Below are positions 1 to 4,438 of a stretch of DNA of 5,315 bases, one piece after another. The position numbers and the translations under genes were made by a program. The stretch comes from CAZVAR01 sp964625225 (GTDB lineage Bacteria; Pseudomonadota; Alphaproteobacteria; JAJUGE01), in NCBI GenBank assembly GCA_964625225.1, contig CAZVAR010000197.1:1-5315 (forward strand). The letters are read 5' to 3'. How positions within the stretch are numbered: position 1 is the stretch's first letter; every line of letters starts with the position of its first letter. The notes beneath the pieces are model-generated. The model did not search any database. It was not told the DNA's origin and worked only from the letters and a program-made list of their open reading frames with translations.

Positions 1-590
1 TCGGCCTGCAATACGGCGTGCCGCTGGAGGAGTTCGTCGAGGCCTTCACCTTCACCCGGTTCGAACCCTCGGGCGTGGTGCAGGGCAACGACGCCATCAA
101 GATGGCGACCTCGATCCTGGACTATGTGTTCCGCGAGCTGGCCGTGTCCTATCTCGGCCGCGCCGACCTCGCCCATGCCGAGCCGGCCGACCTCACCCCC
201 GACACGGTCGGCCGCGGCCACCGGGAAGGCGCGCTCGAGCCGCGCGAGCCCGCCGCCGAGGAGGTCCGCCGCATCGCCTCGGCCGGCTTCCTGCGCGACA
301 ATCTCTACGTCGTGCGCGGCGGCAAGAACGGCCATCACGGCGCGGCCGAGGCCCGCGCCGCCGAGCCCGCCGCGACCGCCGGAGGCGCGGTCGCCTATGT
401 CGAGCAGGTGCAGGTGACGGAGTTCGCCGCCACCGTGTCCGCCCCCGACGACCGCGCCAGCCGCATCCGCGCCGCCCGCATGAAGGGCTACGAGGGCGAC
501 GCCTGCGGCGAGTGCGGCAATTTCACGCTGGTGCGGAACGGGACGTGCCTGAAGTGCGACACCTGCGGGGGGACGACGGGGTGTAGTTGA
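1..590 (+). CDS. nrdJ: Adenosylcobalamin-dependent ribonucleotide reductase, C-terminal part (5' end outside window)
   Basis: This is the last 195 codons of a class II (vitamin B12-dependent) ribonucleoside-diphosphate reductase, which makes deoxyribonucleotides in the cytoplasm without needing oxygen. The reading frame is already open at base 3 and runs to TGA at 588-590; the start lies upstream of the window. The stretch LQYGVPLEEFVEAFTFTRFE, followed by VQGNDAIKMATSILDY and RELAVSYLGR, is strongly typical of alphaproteobacterial NrdJ. An Ala/Glu-rich variable linker (about 190-430) leads to a conserved tail with CGEC at 504-515, CLKC at 546-557, a further Cys at 564 and a Cys two codons before the stop. 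In the family such terminal cysteines act in zinc binding and in re-reduction of the active site. The full protein is usually well over 1000 residues, so only the end is seen. A diverged copy of this tail lies at about 1949-2062. Confidence 0.95.
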   Translation, partial: GLQYGVPLEEFVEAFTFTRFEPSGVVQGNDAIKMATSILDYVFRELAVSYLGRADLAHAEPADLTPDTVGRGHREGALEPREPAAEEVRRIASAGFLRDNLYVVRGGKNGHHGAAEARAAEPAATAGGAVAYVEQVQVTEFAATVSAPDDRASRIRAARMKGYEGDACGECGNFTLVRNGTCLKCDTCGGTTGCS

Positions 591-607
591 GCCGCGACGG
601 GGCCACG

Positions 608-643
608 AGGCGGCCGGTGCGTGGTTATCACCGCCTGCCGCCT
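608..643 (+). terminator. Possible transcription terminator hairpin after nrdJ
   Basis: An inverted repeat begins 17 bases after the nrdJ stop. AGGCGG (608-613) can pair with CCGCCT (638-643), and CGGTG (615-619) with CACCG (629-633), around a 9-nt loop, with a small asymmetric bulge between the two helices. It is GC-rich, but no T-tract follows, so it is only a candidate terminator or 3'-end stabiliser. Confidence 0.35.
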
Positions 644-1002
644 ATGTCCCCGACGCCGCCCATCGGGATGACGGGTTCAGAGCCGGGAGGGTGCCGTGAA
701 GCATGCATTATGCCGTCACAGCGAGACGACATCCGGGCCGGTCGCCATAGCGCTACAACGTGGGAAGACCATCGTGGTACTCAAGGAAGTCCCGGCCGAA
801 GTCTGTAACCCGTGCAGCCCAGATTATCCGGACCAGTTTGACAACCTCACACAATCTCGGTGAGGGTGCATAAATGGGCCGCGGGCTCAGGTCCGTCCCG
901 ACGTACTCGACTCCGCCGCGGCTCGGATCGGTCCGCGCCGGAGAAGTCAGCCCTTTCCGCGGCTGGCGGCCCGCTGAGACCGGGCCAATTCCGGTTTCGA
1001 TC
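644..1002. other. Intergenic stretch without a recognisable gene
   Basis: Several short frames are open here on both strands, but none has a convincing ribosome binding site or familiar motif. The minus-strand frame covering 753-1073 joins the shifted part of the IS481 remnant (1003-1090) to sequence I do not recognise, ending in VKLVRIIWAARVTDFGRD at about 800-850. The segment may include the rest of a decayed insertion sequence, but I cannot show that. Confidence 0.5.
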
Positions 1003-1240
1003 CGGACAGGTTGCTCCGGCGTCTCCTCTTTAATCCGCTGCACCATCTCCGGCGGCGCCGCCTCCGGATGCACCCTGTGGATCGGCCCAGATCCTTAAAG
1101 CCTTCGACGCCAAGCATCCGGAAGCGCCGCTTCGACTCGTGGAAGCCGGTCCGTCCCCGGCGCCGGCACGCCTCCACCGCATTGCCTAACTGACCCGCCA
1201 GCTCGAGTACACTCAGACGCTGCCGCGCCAGCTTCGTCAC
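1003..1240 (-). pseudogene. IS481-family transposase, N-terminal fragment with frameshift
   Basis: Read on the minus strand from GTG at 1240, the translation MTKLARQRLSVLELAGQLGN, then AVEACRRRG and SKRRF, matches the helix-turn-helix start of IS481-family (DDE) transposases. The usual family text has a longer RRG-MDRTSFYEWKRRF linker, so about two codons are missing here. Near 1084-1088 the frame breaks in a C/G run. One lost base moves the expected continuation (PIHRVHPEAAPPEMVQRIK, the shifted-frame equivalent of the usual HPQTTPPE..ERIK) into the next frame. Family similarity fades near 1003, so the whole rve/DDE catalytic domain is absent. Intact relatives are roughly 300-350 residues; this remnant covers about 75. 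It cannot make a working transposase. The family call is confident; the exact element is unknown. Confidence 0.8.
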
Positions 1241-1316
1241 AGGATCACGCTATCGAGCAGATTGCGCCATCTTCGCTCGCGACGATCCGAACATCGTTCC
1301 CGTCAATCCTGTTACA

Positions 1317-1933
1317 TCTTAGGAAGCCCGAACGATTAAGAGGACAGAATACATCCCAACCCAACGACTCCCCGATCTGATGCATTTATAGTACCGTTAC
1401 CATCGGCGTGTCCTCCAGGTGATGGAACCATGGTTTTTCCATTACCCGTGTGGACTGTCCCACTTGCACTGACCGGCCGCACCGAACCGCACGCATCGGA
1501 GGTCCGGGAGGGAATGAGAACCATAAACTGCATTGCCCCGGTCCCTCAGGAGGGATAGTTGCGTCACTCGAGGTTGGCGTTTTGGTAAGTTCTTTAGAAA
1601 AGCTGTATATTATTCCTTTTTAAAACAAACAATAATCGCATCAGGTCTTGGAGAAAACTATTTTTCTGGAGCTTGAGGGATGAAGCCATATCCAGCAGGC
1701 CCCACTGCTTCATCGTAATTGTCGGTGTCCCTAAAGGTAAGCGTGATTTGCCTATGGCTGTATCGGCGGCATTCAAGACCAAGCCAACGATATGGGCAGC
1801 AGATCAGTATGCTAGCACGACGGTAGGATCGCTCATGATCGACCTGGATTGAAGAACGGAGAGTTCATGAGTTCTGTCTGACATGAGGATCCCATCCCGG
1901 TTCTGGCCGGCGAGTGCCCGTACGGGTCTGTGC
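1317..1933. other. Gene-poor stretch with an AT-rich island
   Basis: I see no gene I can support across these roughly 620 bases. Minus-strand frames at 1336-1533 and 1594-1782 are open but lack a clear ribosome binding site and match no family I know. Bases about 1575-1665 are markedly AT-rich compared with the rest of the window, and contain a short inverted repeat, AGAAAA (1652-1657) with TTTTCT (1662-1667). The composition suggests foreign or strongly decayed DNA. Confidence 0.5.
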
Positions 1934-1963
1934 GGTGCGCAAGAGACTGGTGCGCAGGAGACT
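1934..1963 (+). repeat. 15-bp tandem direct repeat, two units
   Basis: GGTGCGCAAGAGACT (1934-1948) is followed immediately by GGTGCGCAGGAGACT (1949-1963), with one mismatch. In the frame of the adjoining nrdJ-like fragment the units read GAQET-GAQET. The second unit aligns loosely with the VQVTE stretch of the real nrdJ linker, so the repeat probably arose by slippage within the duplicated tail. Confidence 0.85.
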
Positions 1964-2062
1964 AAAGTGAACGTGAGTGCCGCCGACGACCGTGTCAGCC
2001 GCATCCGCGCCGCCGGCAAGAAGGGCTACGAGGGCGACGCCTGCGGCGAGACGACGGGTGCA
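1949..2062 (+). pseudogene. Diverged duplicate of the nrdJ 3' end, cysteine motif deleted
   Basis: Bases 1973-2050 align without gaps to nrdJ 435-512 at about 90% identity (I count 8 mismatches in 78). The translation VSAADDRVSRIRAAGKKGYE, then GDACGE, differs from the real tail at four of 26 residues. Next, 60 bases equivalent to nrdJ 513-572 are absent. This is exactly 20 codons, removing CGNF, CLKC and DTC, and the frame resumes at TTG. The last Cys codon is also changed, and the frame runs on to TGA at 2087-2089 instead of stopping after TTGCS. Weaker similarity extends left to about 1949 (QET against QVT). No upstream nrdJ sequence is present, so this is a remnant and not a second reductase. 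It could be the displaced 3' end of an older nrdJ or a segmental duplication. Confidence 0.85.
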
Positions 2063-2188
2063 GTTTATGAGAAATTCCACCAATATTGATAGTATATTGA
2101 GACAGAGGACGGTCCTCCATGTGTAGCTGGTTGTACGTAATCATAAACTCGGCCATTCCTGGTGCGGTTGAGGTTGGCAAGACGACTA

Positions 2189-2260
2189 GGGCCAAAACCC
2201 AATCATCCTGTTGAAGTGTTGGCTGGAACGTGACTCACGATCTCCCGAAGGGAGATGACG
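2189..2260 (+). mobile_element. Probable left end and leader of a truncated IS5-family element
   Basis: The transposase remnant at 2261 is preceded by about 70 bases of leader. A CTAG at 2186-2189 directly precedes GGGCCAAAACCCAATCATCC, which would be a plausible IS terminus. I recall that IS5/IS427-group elements often sit at TA or CTAG targets. The right end of the element is missing, so the inverted repeat cannot be confirmed and the boundary is inferred only. Confidence 0.35.
2241..2255 (+). promoter_or_regulatory. Hairpin enclosing the Shine-Dalgarno of the IS5 transposase
   Basis: TCTCCC-GAA-GGGAGA is a perfect 6-bp inverted repeat with a 3-nt loop. Its right arm contains the GGGAG that would serve as ribosome binding site for ATG 2261, 6 nt downstream. 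Pairing would hide the site in long transcripts reading in from outside, a known way for insertion sequences to limit transposase made from impinging transcription. The role here is inference. Confidence 0.5.
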
Positions 2261-2641
2261 ATGTCGGGTTCGTTGTTCTGGTTGTCGGACGCAGCGTGGG
2301 CGGCGATCGAGCCGGATTTGCCGAAGAACCGGCCCGGAGCGCGGCGGGCCGACGACCGCCGAGTGATTTCGGGCATCATCCACATGCTGAAGTGCGGCGG
2401 GCGCCGGCAGGACGTGCCGACGGCCTACGGTCCTGCGACGACCATCTGCAACCGGTGGAACCGCCGGAGCCGGCGTGGCATGTTCCGGAGACTGCCCACG
2501 GCACTCGCGCAGCAGGGTCCGATCCACGAGATCGGCTACCTGGACAGCACCTACGGGAAGGCGCACCGCCCGGCGCATGGCGGCAAACGGGGGCGAGGGC
2601 CCAGGCGATCGGCGTCGCCCGCCTCAACGGCCCGGGCGTAG
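2261..2641 (+). pseudogene. IS5-family (IS427-like) transposase, truncated N-terminal half
   Basis: From ATG 2261 (ribosome site GGGAG at 2250-2254) the translation gives MSGSLFWLSDAAWAAIEPDL, PKNRPGARR, DDRRVISGIIHMLKCGGR and YLDSTYGKAHR. These are the DUF4096-type N-terminal domain and the first catalytic Asp region of IS5-group DDE transposases. Near 2600 the family text continues in a different frame (AQAIGVAR at about 2603-2626), which shows a frameshift, and similarity then stops. The frame ends at TAG 2639-2641 after 126 codons, whereas whole transposases of this group are about 250 residues, with the later catalytic Asp and Glu downstream. Several usually conserved positions are altered (RRQDV where WRDCP is typical). 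This is a dead remnant, cut off where it meets the sigma-factor fragment on the opposite strand. Confidence 0.85.
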
Positions 2642-2847
2642 CCTTCGACAAGGCGGCGGTGGGCCGCCTCGTCGACCTCGAACGGCGGCGTACCCTCGCG
2701 CACCCGCTTGCGCGCGCGGTGCACCATCCGGCGACAGGCGGCCTCGCTCCTGCCGAGCGCCGGCCATCTCCGGATAGCCGCAATCGACCACGTCGCGGAG
2801 CAGGAAGGCGGCGGGCGCCTCCGGGGAGAGCCGTTCCAGCCGGAGGC
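2604..2847 (-). pseudogene. ECF41-like RNA polymerase sigma factor, region 4 and start of C-terminal extension, frameshifted
   Basis: On the minus strand, 2847 to about 2760 reads RLRLERLSPEAPAAFLLRDV, then VDCGYPEMAGA. After a shift at about 2758-2760 it reads LGRSEAACRRMVHRARKRV, then PPFEVDEAAHRRLVEGYAR and EAGDADRL. The first two parts are sigma region 4, with the recognition helix around GRSEAACRRMVHRARKRV. The last part is the start of the SnoaL-like C-terminal extension typical of ECF41 (SigJ-type) factors. The expected MAGALGRSE needs two more bases at the shift. Region 2, the N-terminal half and most of the SnoaL-like domain are absent, so it cannot act as a sigma factor. Its left edge overlaps the IS5 remnant and its right edge abuts a CMD-gene tail. 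The family call rests on the region-4 plus FEVDE..HRRLVE signature; group 41 is likely but unverified. Confidence 0.75.
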
Positions 2848-2854
2848 GCCGTGC

Positions 2855-2962
2855 AGCTTCTCGGAGGGGGAACCGGTCAAGCTGACCTTCGCCGTCGCCA
2901 CGATCAACGCCTGGAACCGGCTGGCCATCAGCTTTCGGGCAGTCCACCCGGTCGAGGGCTAG
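2855..2962 (+). pseudogene. Carboxymuconolactone decarboxylase/AhpD-like family, C-terminal tail only
   Basis: In the frame ending at TAG 2960-2962 the text FSEGEPVKLTFAVATI followed by NAWNRLAISFRAV is the characteristic end of carboxymuconolactone decarboxylase (CMD)/alkylhydroperoxidase AhpD-like proteins. In these, a (V/A)KLTLAVxxINxWNRLAI-type helix closes the domain. The catalytic Cys-x-x-Cys helix and everything before it are missing. The frame is open further left, but there it runs antisense through the sigma-factor fragment and has no CMD similarity. CMD genes are well known neighbours and likely targets of ECF41 sigma factors, so finding both tails side by side supports a once-intact pair. 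It is non-functional as it stands. Confidence 0.75.
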
Positions 2963-2975
2963 GCCCGATACGCAC

Positions 2976-3016
2976 GACCCCGTGCGGAAGGGCCTGCCCG
3001 GCCCTGGCACGGGGTC
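2976..3016. terminator. Composite GC-rich hairpin, probable terminator of the former CMD gene
   Basis: GACCCCGTGC (2976-2985) pairs perfectly with GCACGGGGTC (3007-3016). Inside it AGGGCC (2989-2994) pairs with GGCCCT (3000-3005) around a 5-nt loop, with only a small bulge between the helices. It begins 13 bases after the CMD stop codon. There is no T-tract on either side, so it may end transcription only weakly or protect a 3' end. Its symmetry means it could work on both strands. Confidence 0.5.
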
Positions 3017-3209
3017 CATGAGCGCCGCGACGGCCGCGGCGGATGTTGCTGATGCCGGCAGTGCGGCGCCCGGCGCATCCCTCGCCCGCCGCGATCGCAC
3101 GGGCCCGGTCGGGATTACCCCCAAGCCCGGAAGGATGCGGCGCAGCGAGACGGCCCGGGTGCGGCGCTCCTCGAGCGGCACACCTTTCATCTCGAGTCCA
3201 TAGGCCGCA
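3017..3209 (-). other. Open minus-strand stretch beside the assembly gap, possible end of the DUF1127 gene
   Basis: The minus strand is open from the gap to beyond 3017. Its first part (AAYGLEMKGVPLEERRTRAV, SLRRIL) uses mostly G/C-ending codons, as a real gene here would. It falls in the same frame as the DUF1127 gene across the ten N, but the true gap length is unknown. I do not recognise the sequence. It could be that gene's C-terminus or a fragment of another protein. Closer to 3017 the translation becomes low-complexity Ala-rich text and looks non-coding. Confidence 0.3.
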
Positions 3210-3219
3210 NNNNNNNNNN
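3210..3219. other. Assembly gap (ten N)
   Basis: Ten undetermined bases join two pieces of sequence. Runs of ten N are commonly a scaffolding placeholder, so the real distance may differ. The flanks carry an inverted repeat, GGCCGC (3203-3208) and GCGGCC (3222-3227), which may have hindered assembly. Any reading frame across this point is unreliable. Confidence 0.95.
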
Positions 3220-3586
3220 AAGCGGCCCGGCGGAGATCCGCGTCGTTCGCGGCCGCGACGGGCTCAGCCGACGGCGCCGGGGAGGCCGCCGCGACAGGCG
3301 CCGTCCGCTCGGGTTCGCGGCGGACGAACGTCCCCGCCCTGATCGCCGGAAGATCGGAGCGCGACAGGCCGATATCCTTGAGATCGCGATCGCTCAGGGC
3401 GCCGAGGTCGGCGAGCTCCCGCTCGCGCCGCAGCGCCCGGACCGGAGCCATGACTACCGCCTTGATCGCGGCCGCGGCCCTGGCCGCCGCCCGGCCGAAG
3501 GCCTCGGCACGCAGCGCCCGCGCCCGGTTCTGGGCCGCTTCGATTTCCGCTTCGCTCGGCATTCTCAGATTGATATCCGCAGGCAT
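3220..3586 (-). CDS. DUF1127 domain protein, N-terminal part up to the assembly gap
   Basis: Start ATG is at 3586-3584, preceded by a near-perfect AGGAGGG (3599-3593) with 6 nt spacing. An in-frame TTG two codons earlier would sit directly against that site and is less likely. About 122 codons are visible before the N run. Residues 1-50 are Ala/Arg-rich and probably helical (PSEAEIEAAQNRARALRAEA). Residues about 53-85 are the DUF1127 (YjiS-like) core, with ELADLGALSDRDLKDIGLSR followed by SDLPAIRAG. Residues 86-122 are an Ala/Pro/Glu-rich linker. DUF1127 proteins are small, Arg-rich and abundant in alphaproteobacteria; some are linked to RNA turnover and to phosphate or stress responses, but the role of this one is unknown. 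The long form with an N-terminal helical extension is common in Methylobacterium-like genomes. No signal peptide or membrane segment is visible. The C-terminus may continue at 3208. Confidence 0.8.
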
Positions 3587-3592
3587 GATCAA

Positions 3593-3599
3593 CCCTCCT
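3593..3599 (-). promoter_or_regulatory. Strong ribosome binding site that fixes the DUF1127 start
   Basis: The minus-strand AGGAGGG lies 6 nt before ATG 3586. It decides for that ATG over the in-frame TTG at 3592. The leader further upstream (about 3600-3690) is AT-rich and likely holds the promoter, but I cannot pick a convincing -35/-10 pair. Confidence 0.7.
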
Positions 3600-3712
3600 G
3601 TAAAAGCAGGACGGCCTTTTTCATTTTTTACATCAGAAAACCGCCGTTCCTTGTTGATATTTAATAGTTATTTGGGTATCGTACAGGATAAGTACAACCG
3701 CCCCTGGCGCAT

Positions 3713-3729
3713 TCCGGCGATGCGCCGGA
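3713..3729. repeat. Perfect 7-bp inverted repeat between the DUF1127 gene and the toxin-antitoxin operon
   Basis: TCCGGCG-ATG-CGCCGGA forms a tight 7-bp hairpin with a 3-nt loop in the divergent intergenic region. A second weaker one, ACGGGG (3782-3787) with CCCCGT (3797-3802), follows. Neither has a T-tract. They could insulate the two divergent units or be chance in GC-rich DNA. Confidence 0.45.
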
Positions 3730-3852
3730 CGCATGGCTTCGTCCGTCCGCGGCGGGCAAGGACCGGGCCGGCGTGACGCGGACGGGGCGCCCTGGCCCCC
3801 GTTCCGGGCTCGCACCCGATCGCTCCCGGTGACGCGCGCCGCCTGCCCCTTC

Positions 3853-3895
3853 TTGATCCGGTCCGAGCACGGACCTAAATGTCTATATCTGGACA
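3853..3895 (+). promoter_or_regulatory. Promoter/operator region of the Xre-RES operon
   Basis: TTGATC (3853-3858) is a fair -35 box, and TAAATG at 3876-3881 lies 17 bases on as a weak -10; TATATC at 3884 is another possible -10. Between them is a perfect inverted repeat, GGTCCG-AGCA-CGGACC (3860-3875). A second dyad, TGTC (3880-3883) with GACA (3892-3895), runs up to the ribosome site. Antitoxin-bound operators in this family are typically inverted repeats over the promoter, so autorepression by the Xre protein is expected. The assignment is from pattern, not from a known site. Confidence 0.5.
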
Positions 3896-3907
3896 CCGGA
3901 GGTGGCG

Positions 3908-4438
3908 ATGCCCCGTCGCGCGAACCAGCTCAAGCGAGAAGCCGTCGAGACCGGCCCGGCCATCCTCGACGAGCGCATGTTCGCCCGCGACAACCGCCGG
4001 CGCCTGAGCGGACCCGGCCTCAGGACCTTCCTGAACATCGCCGACCAGTGGGGTCTTTCGGAGGCGGAACGGCTCCGCGTGCTCGGCCTGCCCGGCAGGT
4101 CCACCTATCACGGCTGGGCGGCGAAGGCGCGCGCCGGGCAGGATCTCCTGCTGCCCGTGGACGTGATGCTGCGCATCTCGGCGATCCTCGGCATCCACAA
4201 GAGCCTGCGCATCCTGTTCGGGAACCGGCACGAGGCGGTGTCCTGGCTGCGCGGACCGCACACGGGTCCGCTGTTCGGCGGCCAGCCGCCGATGGCGCTG
4301 ATCACCAGCGGCACGCAGGATGGCATCATGCTGGTCCGACGCTATCTCGACGGCTGGCGCGGCGGGACCTTCACGGCCCCCAATGCGGCCGATCGCGACT
4401 TCCGGCCGCTCACCGATACGGACATCGTCTTCGTATGA
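3908..4438 (+). CDS. Xre/MbcA/ParS-family antitoxin of an Xre-RES toxin-antitoxin pair
   Basis: ATG 3908 is chosen because GGAGG (3898-3902) sits 5 nt before it; the in-frame GTG at 3902 overlaps that site. The product is 176 residues. Residues 1-37 are a basic, probably flexible tail. About 38-95 form the Xre-like helix-turn-helix (FLNIADQWGLSEAERLRVLG, then RSTYHGW). About 88-150 form the DUF2384 toxin-binding domain, with ILGIHKSLRILFGN, the usual aromatic position W113, and LFGGQPPMAL where GGxSPLxxM is typical. A C-terminal extension of about 25 residues ends in DTDIVFV. In the family the antitoxin blocks the RES active site and represses its own promoter. It is somewhat longer than most relatives. 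Its stop overlaps the toxin start (ATGA), so the two are translationally coupled, antitoxin first. The inverted repeats upstream fit autoregulation. Confidence 0.88.
   Translation: MPRRANQLKREAVETGPAILDERMFARDNRRRLSGPGLRTFLNIADQWGLSEAERLRVLGLPGRSTYHGWAAKARAGQDLLLPVDVMLRISAILGIHKSLRILFGNRHEAVSWLRGPHTGPLFGGQPPMALITSGTQDGIMLVRRYLDGWRGGTFTAPNAADRDFRPLTDTDIVFV

Noticed and set aside
587..808. 73-codon plus-strand frame just after nrdJ
   Set aside because: It has no ribosome site of its own, no recognisable motif and low-complexity content, and it contains the putative nrdJ terminator hairpin.
1336..1533. Small minus-strand frame
   Set aside because: No known family, no clear ribosome site, and it sits in decayed DNA.
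2230..3021. 263-codon plus-strand open frame
   Set aside because: It crosses the IS5 remnant, the antisense sigma fragment and the CMD tail without matching them, apart from a few codons after the IS5 frameshift. It is an artefact of high GC.
2624..3208. Continuation of the DUF1127 frame to 322 codons
   Set aside because: It depends on an arbitrary ten-N gap and runs through a hairpin, the antisense CMD tail and only part of the sigma fragment. A single fusion protein is not supported.
3626..3650. GGAAC on the minus strand upstream of the DUF1127 gene as an EcfG stress promoter
   Set aside because: The expected CGTT-like -10 element at 16-17 bases spacing is absent; AAAA lies there instead.
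3733..4434. Upstream part of a long plus-strand open frame continuous with the RES toxin
   Set aside because: It lies over the antitoxin gene in another frame and over GC-rich non-coding DNA, has no family text, and the toxin start is fixed by the ATGA overlap at 4435.
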